Assembly (NCBI GenBank): GCA_964640055.1
Contig: CAZXFH010000022.1
Coordinates: forward strand, 1-50,967
Reading direction: 5' to 3'
From: CAZXFH01 sp964640055
GTDB taxonomy: Bacteria; Fidelibacterota; UBA2242; JAFGTP01
DNA: 50,967 nucleotides
Both the position numbers and the translations under genes were made by a program. This document shows, piece by piece, positions 36,969 to 44,874 of this stretch. The notes under the pieces were generated by a model that saw nothing but the letters and a program-made list of their open reading frames with translations, ran no database searches and was not told the origin of the DNA. The number at the start of each line of letters is the position of its first letter. Position 1 is the first letter of the stretch.

Positions 36969-37988
36969 ATGAAACGTTTTTATACGATCTTATTAATTGC
37001 CTTTTGTTTGGGTGGCTTCCGCCACAGTTTCGCCCAGAGTAAGGTTGGCACCTCAGCCGCGCCCTTTCTGAATATAGAAATGGGACCGCGTGCGGTGGGT
37101 ATGGGCGGAGCATATACCGGCCTGGCCAACGATGGGTCGGTCATTTTCTGGAATGTTGGCGCTATGTCCCGGGTAGAACAAAACATGGCCTATTTTACCT
37201 ATTTGAATTGGTTTGCCGGAATTAATATGCAATTCGCTTCCATCATATATCAGCTCTCCTATCTGGGAACCATTGGGATAGGCATGACCTATGTCAATTA
37301 TGGCGAAATGGAAGTAACCACCATTGAAAATCCTTATGGTACCGGCCAGTATTTTTCAGCCAATGACCTGGCGCTGGGAATTTCCTTTGGCCGTAATTTA
37401 ACTGATCGCTTCAGCATCGGGGGTCAAATCAAATATATTGCCCAGACCATTTACCATGAAAAAGCCGAAGGCATTGCTTTGGACATCGGCACCCTTTATA
37501 TTACCAATTTTAATGGTATGCGTCTGGGAATCAGTCTATACAATTTTGGTAGTAAAATGCAAATGCGGGGTCGCGATATGTATACCTTTCACGACATTGA
37601 TGAGTCTATCTATGGGAATAATGAAAAAATCATCGCTGAATTAAGAACGGATCAATGGAACATGCCGCTTACCTTCCGGATCGGTGCTGCTATGCCAATT
37701 CTCAACCAGGACAATCATAAAGTATGGGTAACCGGAGACGGTGTCTACCCCAGTGATAATGTCAAAATGGCAAACCTGGGTATGGAATACACCCTCTATC
37801 AGATTTTCTCCCTGCGGGCTGGTTACAAGAACCTTTTTCAGGGTGAAGTCGGTGAGCAGGGGCTAACGCTGGGAACCGGAGTACATTTTAAGGTTCCCGG
37901 CACACTCACCATGCAATTTGACTATGCCTTTCAGGCTTTTAATCATCTGACCGATACCCATCACTTTGCGACCAGCATTGAATTTTAA
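36969..37988 (+). CDS. PorV/PorQ-family outer-membrane protein
   Basis: A 339-residue beta-barrel protein of the PorV/PorQ family (FadL-like fold) linked to type IX secretion. After a signal peptide ('LIAFCLGGFRHSFAQ') comes the family opening 'GTSAAPFLNIEMGPRAVGMG' and 'GAYTGLANDGSVIFWNVGAM', then alternating strands to an aromatic C-terminus. In Porphyromonas, PorV shuttles substrates with a C-terminal signal from the translocon to the attachment complex. Lying directly after two proteins with sorting-type tails, this copy may be a dedicated shuttle or partner for them. AAAGGAAA lies before the ATG. Confidence 0.87.
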   Translation: MKRFYTILLIAFCLGGFRHSFAQSKVGTSAAPFLNIEMGPRAVGMGGAYTGLANDGSVIFWNVGAMSRVEQNMAYFTYLNWFAGINMQFASIIYQLSYLGTIGIGMTYVNYGEMEVTTIENPYGTGQYFSANDLALGISFGRNLTDRFSIGGQIKYIAQTIYHEKAEGIALDIGTLYITNFNGMRLGISLYNFGSKMQMRGRDMYTFHDIDESIYGNNEKIIAELRTDQWNMPLTFRIGAAMPILNQDNHKVWVTGDGVYPSDNVKMANLGMEYTLYQIFSLRAGYKNLFQGEVGEQGLTLGTGVHFKVPGTLTMQFDYAFQAFNHLTDTHHFATSIEF

Positions 37989-38050
37989 ATACATTAAATA
38001 ATATTGATCTAAGAAACGAAAGGTGTAAGAACCAAAAGAAAGGAGAAACC

Positions 38051-40702
38051 ATGAAAAAAACGTTAATTGTTTGTATGCTCACCCTATTGAGCGTTGGTCT
38101 AGCCTTGGGCGCCAATGTTACCTTTAATGTTAATATGTCTGCTCAAATTGACGAAGGTAACTTTGACCCGGCTAATGACACGCTTGATGTGGCCGGCTCA
38201 TTTAATGGTTGGGCCGGTGGCGATGAATTGTCGGATGCCGACAATGATTCGATTTACACCGGAACCTTTGCGATTGATCCGGATACCATCGAGTACAAAT
38301 TCCGCATGCTCAGCGGAAGCACAACCTGGGAATCCGTTCCGAATCGGGAATACATCGTAGAAGGCGATGCGGTCCTGGATACTGTCTGGTTCGATGATTA
38401 TAATCCCAATGCCCTAGTGGATGCCGAGATCTACTTCTATGTAGACATGAACATCCAGCTACTGAATGAGAATTTTGAGCCGGACAGCGGTGATATCGTT
38501 ATAGTCCGGGGGGCCTTTAATGGCTGGTCCGGCGAAGCCCATCAGCTCACAGAAGATCCCTCAGTGGGAGGATTGTATGTCAATTCCTTTGAAATGGATG
38601 ATGTATCCCTGGATGCTGCCAGTGAATTCAAATATGTGATTCACAAAGCCGATGGCAGCGATATGTGGGAGAGCAGCGATAACCGCAGCTATATGATTCC
38701 TACCGGTCATTCCTATACTGATTCCGACGGTGATGGCTATGTGGAAGTGCCCACTGACACGGTTTTCTTCAGTAATATTGGTTGGGAAGACATCATTCAG
38801 CAGGATGTTACGGTCTATTTCACCTGTGATATTACCTCTGCTATTAATGCCCTGAATGCCGGTGAAATCCTGATTGATTCCCAGACCGATGCGGATACCA
38901 TCAGTTCCGTTGATGAAATCCAGGCGGTCTATGTGAACGGTTTGCTCGGTAACTGGTGGGATTGGGGTAACAACCCGGAAGACTATAGAATGTATGATGA
39001 CGGTACTCACGGAGATGAAACCGCGGATGACTATGTTTTCACTCGTGGAATCACTCTGACAGCCGGTCAGGCCAAAACCCAGGTTTACAAATACGGCATC
39101 AACAGCCTGGACAATGAAGCTGGTTTTGCGGAAAACCGGGAAATGGTGATCGATGATGCCTCTGCCACCTTCTATCCGGAAGCCGACTGCTTCGGCTCCC
39201 AGAATACCGATGAACGGCTACCCTTCCCTGAATATACCTGTGAAACAATCACCACCGTTACTTTTCAGGTTAATATGTCAGCCCAGATTTCCCTGGACAA
39301 TTTTGATCCGGCCAGTGATTTTGTCGATGTGGCTGGTACTATCAATGCTTGGGCCGGTGGTGACACCCTTTATGATGCCGACGGTGATTCTGTCTACCAG
39401 ACCACCCTGGAAGTAGAACCGGATACGATCGAGTACAAGTATCGTATCAATGGCAGCTGGGATACATCTGAAAGTATTTCCAATCGAGTCTTTATTGTTG
39501 AAGAGGGACAAAATATTATTCCGACCGTCTGGTATAATGATTTTGATCCCAATGCCATTGTGGACGCTGAAGTGTATTTCTATGCCGACATGAACATTCA
39601 GCTGTTGAATGAGAATTTCGAACCGGACAGCGGTGATATTGTGGTGGTCCGGGGGGCCTTTAACGGCTGGGCCGGTGAAGCCCATCAGCTCACAGAAGAT
39701 CCCTCAGTGGGAGGATTGTATGTCAATTCCTTTGAAATGGATGATGTGTCCCTGGATGTTGCCAGTGAATTCAAATATGTAATTCACAAAGCCGATGGTA
39801 GTGATATGTGGGAAAGCAGCGATAATCACAGCTTTATGATTCCCACAGATCATTCCTACACTGACTCCGATGGCGACGGCTATATAGAAGTACCTACTGA
39901 TACGGTCTTCTTTAGTAATATTGGCTGGGATGACATCATTCAACAGGATGTTACGGTCTACTTTACCTGTGATATCAGTTCAGCGATCAGCGCTCTGAAT
40001 GCCGGTAAAGTGTTGATCGATTCGCAAACCGATGCCGATACCATCAGTTCCGTCGATGAGATTCAGGCGGTTTATGTCAACGGTCTTCTCGGCAATTGGT
40101 GGGATTGGGGTGCTAACCCGGAAGATTACCAAATGTATGATGACGGTACCCATGGCGACGAAACCGCTGAAGATCATATTTTCACTCGCGGAATTACCTT
40201 AACCGCCGGACAGGCTAAGAATCAGGTCTATAAATACGGCCTCAACAGTCTGGATAATGAAGCCGGTTTTGCGGAAAATCGGGAAGTTGTGATAGACGAT
40301 GCCTCGGCTACCTATTACCCGGAAACCGACTGCTTCGGCTCGCAAAATACCGACGAACGACTGCCCTTCCCTGAATATGGATGTGAAGGATCAGCCGTCG
40401 ACGAAGACCTCTATGCGGTTCCTGACAAATACATTCTCCATCAAAATTATCCGAATCCTTTTAATCCAACCACAACAATCGTATTCGAAATGCCTGAGAA
40501 ACATGTCGTCAAACTGGAAATCTACAACCTGTTGGGTAGAAAAGTTAAAACTCTCTACAGTGGCAGATTGAATGCAGGTCCGCATGCTTATCAGTGGAAC
40601 GGCTTGAACGAAGCCGGCAAAAAACTGTCCAGCGGAATTTACATTTACAGATTAAGTGGTGATAATGTCTCACTCCAGAAGAAAATGCTGTTCATGAAGT
40701 AA
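38051..40702 (+). CDS. Six-module starch-binding-like surface protein with T9SS sorting domain
   Basis: An 883-residue secreted protein. A signal peptide is followed by two copies of a 381-residue block, each with three beta-sandwich modules resembling CBM20/48-type starch-binding domains: module A ('VTFNVNMSAQIDEGNFDP', 'VAGSFNGWAGGD'), module B ('VRGAFNGWSGEAHQLTEDPS', 'SDSDGDGYVEVPTDT'-like Asp-rich loop) and module C ('VYVNGLLGNWWDWGNNPEDY', 'YDDGTHGDETADD'). The last 90 residues are a T9SS type A sorting domain ('QNYPNPFNPTTTIVFEMPE', 'LSSGIYIYRL'). AAAGGAG precedes the ATG. In a glucan locus it is a natural counterpart of SusE/SusF, surface proteins with CBM arrays. No catalytic domain is seen. 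Confidence 0.85.
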   Translation: MKKTLIVCMLTLLSVGLALGANVTFNVNMSAQIDEGNFDPANDTLDVAGSFNGWAGGDELSDADNDSIYTGTFAIDPDTIEYKFRMLSGSTTWESVPNREYIVEGDAVLDTVWFDDYNPNALVDAEIYFYVDMNIQLLNENFEPDSGDIVIVRGAFNGWSGEAHQLTEDPSVGGLYVNSFEMDDVSLDAASEFKYVIHKADGSDMWESSDNRSYMIPTGHSYTDSDGDGYVEVPTDTVFFSNIGWEDIIQQDVTVYFTCDITSAINALNAGEILIDSQTDADTISSVDEIQAVYVNGLLGNWWDWGNNPEDYRMYDDGTHGDETADDYVFTRGITLTAGQAKTQVYKYGINSLDNEAGFAENREMVIDDASATFYPEADCFGSQNTDERLPFPEYTCETITTVTFQVNMSAQISLDNFDPASDFVDVAGTINAWAGGDTLYDADGDSVYQTTLEVEPDTIEYKYRINGSWDTSESISNRVFIVEEGQNIIPTVWYNDFDPNAIVDAEVYFYADMNIQLLNENFEPDSGDIVVVRGAFNGWAGEAHQLTEDPSVGGLYVNSFEMDDVSLDVASEFKYVIHKADGSDMWESSDNHSFMIPTDHSYTDSDGDGYIEVPTDTVFFSNIGWDDIIQQDVTVYFTCDISSAISALNAGKVLIDSQTDADTISSVDEIQAVYVNGLLGNWWDWGANPEDYQMYDDGTHGDETAEDHIFTRGITLTAGQAKNQVYKYGLNSLDNEAGFAENREVVIDDASATYYPETDCFGSQNTDERLPFPEYGCEGSAVDEDLYAVPDKYILHQNYPNPFNPTTTIVFEMPEKHVVKLEIYNLLGRKVKTLYSGRLNAGPHAYQWNGLNEAGKKLSSGIYIYRLSGDNVSLQKKMLFMK
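38114..39244 (+). repeat. First copy of an internal tandem duplication of about 1.14 kb
   Basis: This coding block recurs at 39254-40387 with an offset of 1140-1143 bases. The exact match 38534-38604 (71 bases) equals 39677-39747. The last two modules are nearly identical between copies, while the first module has diverged to roughly half identity. Confidence 0.92.
39254..40387 (+). repeat. Second copy of the internal tandem duplication
   Basis: Second copy of the 381-codon block, running directly into the sorting domain. It lacks the 'FNGW' of module A, which reads 'INAWAGG' here. Compared with copy one, a one-codon length change lies within module A. Confidence 0.92.
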
Positions 40703-42147
40703 TGTACTATTACCCGATAGTAACCGAAAAGCGAGGTGTATTGGAGGTATATCTCAAATATGCCTCGCTTTTATTTTTTTCATGCATTATTCTCTTTTTA
40801 TCCTGTTCGGAACCTGAAGCAACAGGATCCCAGGCATACTCTGTCTCTTTAGCCCTTATTGGCAAGGACACCGTCTTTGTTGATCAATTCAAAAAATCAT
40901 ACGAAGCATTTTTATTGCGTACTCCGGCCAAAGATAACCAGGACACCCGCAAAACACATCTCAACCGGATGATAAACGATTATTTGTTGGCCCAGGCCGC
41001 TCTGGAATTACAGTTGGATACTTGCCCAGACTTTCAACATTATCAAAAAATAAAAGAACAAGCTGCCATGCGCCAGTATCAGTTTGATGCGATCCGGCAG
41101 GACACGGATTTTGACGATCAACAAATCAAAATTGCCTTCCAGCGCGCCCAGGAATCAAGACTGGTCAGACATCTGTTTTCAAGGAATCAATCACAAATAA
41201 ACCAGTATTATAAACAATTGACATCCGGAGAATCAAATTTCCATAGTCTGGCCCGAAAAGCATTCACCGATTCGACCTTAAAAAGTAACGGTGGTTTACT
41301 CGGCTGGGTCTCTTGGGGTGATACCGATCTACAATTTGAAGAGAAACTCTATGACACTCAGATGGGTCAAATTTCCGCTCCCTTTCAAACCAAATTCGGT
41401 TGGCATATTATCAAAGTGGAACAAATTCATCAAAACCTCCTGCCGACCGAGCTGGATTATCAGCAATTCGTGGAAAAAAATAAAACAAAACTTCAACGGA
41501 TTTATCAGGAAGAGCAATTAGCCCGGGAGCTGGCGGAATTACTAGAACAGCAGTCCATTAAACTGAATCTTCCTGTGCTTAAATTTGTGGCTCAAATACT
41601 AAAAGAGCAATACCTTCAAAATTACGCTGAATTACCCCTCAAGATGCAAAAATTATCGGTGGAAGCAGTCGAAAAATTACAATTACAATTATCTGAGGTA
41701 AGCTCGGAAAGACTTATTGAATATAAAGAGGGTTACTGGCTGGTCAGAGATTTTCTGTTCCAGCTGCCCGAAATACCCGTCTGGTTTGTGATGACCGATA
41801 TCGAAAAAGCCGTTGCCCTGGCTTTCCGTAATGAACTCTTAGCACAGCAGGGTTACCAGGCTGGGATCAATCGCAAAGCACCCGTTCGGCATGCCACCCA
41901 ACTCAGCAGCTACGCCGGCTTGGCCCGCCGGATGAGTGCCCAATTATTGCCGCAAATACCCGCAGAGCGCCGTTTGAATTTTATCGATGAAGATGTCCAT
42001 TTATACCGCTTACAGCAATGGCGTAAACAAAAAGCATTTTTGATTGAAAAGCGCAAGCAAAATACAGATATCAATATTTTTTTCAATAATTTAGCAAAAA
42101 TTTATTCACCACCTAGCAGTAGTTTAGTAAAGACTGAGCAAGAATAA
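40702..42147 (+). CDS. Parvulin-type peptidyl-prolyl isomerase, probable lipoprotein (PpiC/SurA-like)
   Basis: A protein of up to 481 residues with a hydrophobic leader ('LLFFSCIILFLSCS'; possible lipobox cysteine). Residues about 155-235 form a rotamase (PpiC) domain: 'LVRHLFSRNQSQINQYYKQL', 'SNGGLLGWVSWGDTDLQFEE', 'QISAPFQTKFGWHIIKVEQI'. Flanking helical regions resemble SurA/PrsA chaperone domains. It probably helps fold exported or outer-membrane proteins of the locus. The ATG at 40702 overlaps the stop of the CBM-array gene (TAATG). A TTG at 40741 with GAGG upstream would give 468 residues; the choice is open. A terminator-like hairpin overlaps this start region. Confidence 0.85.
   Translation: MYYYPIVTEKRGVLEVYLKYASLLFFSCIILFLSCSEPEATGSQAYSVSLALIGKDTVFVDQFKKSYEAFLLRTPAKDNQDTRKTHLNRMINDYLLAQAALELQLDTCPDFQHYQKIKEQAAMRQYQFDAIRQDTDFDDQQIKIAFQRAQESRLVRHLFSRNQSQINQYYKQLTSGESNFHSLARKAFTDSTLKSNGGLLGWVSWGDTDLQFEEKLYDTQMGQISAPFQTKFGWHIIKVEQIHQNLLPTELDYQQFVEKNKTKLQRIYQEEQLARELAELLEQQSIKLNLPVLKFVAQILKEQYLQNYAELPLKMQKLSVEAVEKLQLQLSEVSSERLIEYKEGYWLVRDFLFQLPEIPVWFVMTDIEKAVALAFRNELLAQQGYQAGINRKAPVRHATQLSSYAGLARRMSAQLLPQIPAERRLNFIDEDVHLYRLQQWRKQKAFLIEKRKQNTDINIFFNNLAKIYSPPSSSLVKTEQE
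40727..40780 (+). terminator. Terminator-like hairpin overlapping the start of the PPIase gene
   Basis: AAAAGCGAGG (40727-40736) and CCTCGCTTTT (40763-40772) pair perfectly. Further pairs inward, two of them G-U, extend the stem to about 16 base pairs, and an inner GAG/CTC adds three more. A T-run (40774-40780) follows. This is the form of an intrinsic terminator, 25 bases after the stop of the CBM-array gene. It lies inside the coding region of the PPIase if that gene starts at 40702 or 40741, so it may act as a partial terminator or attenuator. Confidence 0.6.
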
Positions 42148-42177
42148 ATTGAATTCCACAGATAGGAGTTAGCCGTC

Positions 42178-44016
42178 ATGATTGGTATTGATTTTATTAT
42201 TGTTAGTATTTATATGATTGGTTTGATCATTGTTGGGAGCTGGTTCCAGAAAAAGGCTTCTCAAGGAATTGATGCCTATTTTTTAGGCAACCGGAGCCTG
42301 CCCTGGTGGGCCCTGGGAGCGTCTGGAATGTCCTCTAATCTGGATATTAGCGGTACCATGATTATCGTTGCCCTGGTATATGCCATTGGAGCCCGGGGTT
42401 TTTACATTGAAATTCGGGGGGGTGTGACCCTGGTAATGGCCTTTCTGATGATCTTTATCGGGAAATGGAGCCGCCGTGCCGGGGTTATGACCCTGGCAGA
42501 ATGGATGCGTTTCCGTTTTGGCAGCGACCGTGAAGGTCAAGTGGCCCGACTGATCACAGCTGTTACCTCTATTATTATGACCATAGCCATGATCACTTAC
42601 TTTGCTATTGGCGGCGGTAAATTTCTGGGTGAATTTTTAGGTATACCAACTTTTCTGGGTCTACCCAGTCGCTTCTGGGCGGCCGGAATTCTGATCGTCA
42701 TTTCCATGATTTATACAGTTGCCTCCGGTCTTTACGGTGTGATCTGGACCGATGTCTTTCAGGGTATTTTTATTTTTATGATCATCGTTTATATGGTAAT
42801 AAAAGCCCTTGGAATTGACCTACCAGAACAATTTATGGTCTCACTGCCTCTTAAAGAATCTGCCGGTGGCGGTTTTAAACCCTATTTGATCAGCTTTAAA
42901 GAATGGACCAGTGTACTCCCCAAATGGCGTCTATCCCTCGATAGTACTAGCACCTACTCTATGTATAATCTCTTCGGCGTGGCGGTTATGTTCTACCTGT
43001 TTAAGGTCATTATCGAGGGATGCGGGGGCACCGGACAGTATATGATCCAGCGTTATTTTGCCGCTAAAACCGATAGAGATGCCGGATTGTTATCCGCTTT
43101 CTGGATTTTTCTACTCTCTTTTCGCTGGCCTTTTATTGCTGCCCTGGCAGTCTGGGGAGTACACTTAACCGGTCAGATTACCGATCCTGAAATGGTTTTA
43201 CCGGCTGTAATATCAACCTTACCGGTAGGGATCAAGGGGGTCTTAATTGCCGGATTAATGGCCGCAGCCATGTCAACCTTTGATTCCACGGTTAATGCCG
43301 GAGCGGCCTACTGGGTCAAAGATATCTATCTGGAACATATTAATCCTGAGGCCGATGATAAAAAGAAAATGCTGCACAGTCGCGGCGCTTCAGTCTTAAT
43401 TGTAGCGGTCGGTTTATTCCTCACACTGATTATCAGAGATATTAATGAAATCTGGGGCTGGATCACGATGAGTATCGGAGCCGGACTGATCATTCCGCAA
43501 TTAATTCGCTGGTACTGGTGGCGCTTGAATGGATATGGATATGCCATTGGCATGGCAACCGGAACAGTGGCGGCCATTATCTGGAAAATTTTCGCACCTG
43601 AAGCAGTCCCTGAATATTTGGCCTTTATCTTCTCTTCATCGCTGGCACTTATCGGGACGATTGTGGCTACTCTGGTCACCCAGCCTACCCATAAAAAAAT
43701 ACTGGTTAACTTTTACAAAAACACCCGCCCTTTTGGGTTCTGGAATCCCATTCGAGAACGTTTTTCACCCCCCTTTCTGGATGCCGTAAAACAAGAAAAC
43801 CGGCGGGATATCTTTTCAATCTTCATGGCAGTGCCATGGCAAATCTGTCTCTTTCTGACCTGGATGATGTTAGTGATGCAGCGCTGGGATAATTTTATTG
43901 TACTCCTGATCAGTACCGTTATTCTGTCAGTCATCCTCTATTTTTCCTGGTTTCGCCACCTGTCAACCGAGGTTGGTACCGACGGCGTAGAACTGGAGTT
44001 GGCAGAAAAAGATTAA
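42178..44016 (+). CDS. Sodium:solute symporter (SSS/SGLT family)
   Basis: A 612-residue inner-membrane symporter with about 13-14 hydrophobic helices. SSS-family signatures are 'IDAYFLGNRSLPWWALGASG', 'YTVASGLYGVIWTDVFQGIF', 'GLMAAAMSTFDSTVNAGAAY' (the sodium-site helix) and 'GQYMIQRYFAAKTDRDAGLL'. It is longer than PutP-type members because of C-terminal helices, as in sugar symporters. TAGGAG precedes the ATG. Its position between a starch-binding protein and amylases makes a maltose, maltodextrin or glucose substrate likely; the substrate is inferred from neighbours only. Confidence 0.92.
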   Translation: MIGIDFIIVSIYMIGLIIVGSWFQKKASQGIDAYFLGNRSLPWWALGASGMSSNLDISGTMIIVALVYAIGARGFYIEIRGGVTLVMAFLMIFIGKWSRRAGVMTLAEWMRFRFGSDREGQVARLITAVTSIIMTIAMITYFAIGGGKFLGEFLGIPTFLGLPSRFWAAGILIVISMIYTVASGLYGVIWTDVFQGIFIFMIIVYMVIKALGIDLPEQFMVSLPLKESAGGGFKPYLISFKEWTSVLPKWRLSLDSTSTYSMYNLFGVAVMFYLFKVIIEGCGGTGQYMIQRYFAAKTDRDAGLLSAFWIFLLSFRWPFIAALAVWGVHLTGQITDPEMVLPAVISTLPVGIKGVLIAGLMAAAMSTFDSTVNAGAAYWVKDIYLEHINPEADDKKKMLHSRGASVLIVAVGLFLTLIIRDINEIWGWITMSIGAGLIIPQLIRWYWWRLNGYGYAIGMATGTVAAIIWKIFAPEAVPEYLAFIFSSSLALIGTIVATLVTQPTHKKILVNFYKNTRPFGFWNPIRERFSPPFLDAVKQENRRDIFSIFMAVPWQICLFLTWMMLVMQRWDNFIVLLISTVILSVILYFSWFRHLSTEVGTDGVELELAEKD

Positions 44017-44040
44017 AATATAATTTTATGAAAGGAGCAT

Positions 44041-44874
44041 ATGATAATTTTCTCAGAAGACCTCTTAAACCGGCTAACCAAATTGGGGTTTACTAACTAC
44101 GAAGCCAAGGCTTATTTAAGTCTATTAAAAAACAATCCCGCAACCGGTTATGAGATCAGTAATCAAGCTCATGTCCCTCGCTCAGTTATTTACGCCACCT
44201 TACGGAAATTGGAAGCGCGTGGATTCGTGATCTCCATTCATGAAAAACCACGCCGTTATATACCACTCTCGCCCAAACAATTACTGGCCAAATTGGAGTC
44301 AAATTTTTCGGAACGACTCTCCTCCCTAAGTGAAGAATTACTGGCTTACGAAAACAAACCCGACACCGAAGGCTTCTGGAACTTGAGGGGATATAACTCT
44401 CTGATACAAATCACTGAAACCCATATTCGAGAAGCCAAAGATCTGATCTGCATACATGGCTGGCGTCGGGAACTCATGGGATTAAAGTCATCATTACTGG
44501 CAGCCAAAGAGCGGGGCGTGGATATCATCATCTTTTCCTTTAATAATATTGAAGAGGACTTTGGTAAAGTATTTGCTTATGGTATCAATGAAAAAAAGCT
44601 GGCTAAAATATGGAATCACAAGTTCATCCTGGTAACGGATGCCAGGGAATTAGTGATGGGGCCCGCCAATAAAAAAGCCGATGAACAGGCTATCTGGACC
44701 CAAAACAAAGCCGTTTTAAATATCGCCATCAACTATATCATTCTGGATATTACGCTTTACGGTCAGCGGATGAATATAGATGTCTCTGATACAGTAACCC
44801 GCTTAATGACAGAAAAAGTGGATCATTTGGACGAACTGATCCAAGCAACTAAAAATGAGACCATAGATAATTGA
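44041..44874 (+). CDS. TrmB-family transcriptional regulator
   Basis: A 277-residue regulator. The N-terminal winged helix-turn-helix (about residues 8-85) follows the TrmB pattern: 'LTKLGFTNYEAKAYLSLL', 'YEISNQAHVPRSVIYATLRK' (recognition helix) and 'KPRRYIPLSPKQLLAKL'. A short coiled-coil linker leads to a C-terminal domain (about 110-260; 'LICIHGWRRELMGLKSSLLA', 'HKFILVTDARELVMGPA') of the PLD-like fold found in many TrmB proteins. The best studied TrmB, in Thermococcus, controls maltose/trehalose genes and binds sugars. Here it sits inside a glucan locus, 4 bases ahead of the overlapping amylase gene. A GAAAGGAG site directly precedes the ATG. Likely controls this locus. Confidence 0.9.
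   Translation: MIIFSEDLLNRLTKLGFTNYEAKAYLSLLKNNPATGYEISNQAHVPRSVIYATLRKLEARGFVISIHEKPRRYIPLSPKQLLAKLESNFSERLSSLSEELLAYENKPDTEGFWNLRGYNSLIQITETHIREAKDLICIHGWRRELMGLKSSLLAAKERGVDIIIFSFNNIEEDFGKVFAYGINEKKLAKIWNHKFILVTDARELVMGPANKKADEQAIWTQNKAVLNIAINYIILDITLYGQRMNIDVSDTVTRLMTEKVDHLDELIQATKNETIDN

Noticed and set aside
26712..37988. Possible SusD/RagB homologue beside the TonB receptor
   Set aside because: Neither giant protein shows SusD features (lipobox followed by a TPR-helical body of about 500 residues); both are beta-rich with sorting-type tails.
38114..40387. Direct repeats that might be read as a CRISPR-like or mobile repeat
   Set aside because: Repeat unit is about 1.14 kb, in frame, and encodes protein domains. 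It is an internal gene duplication.
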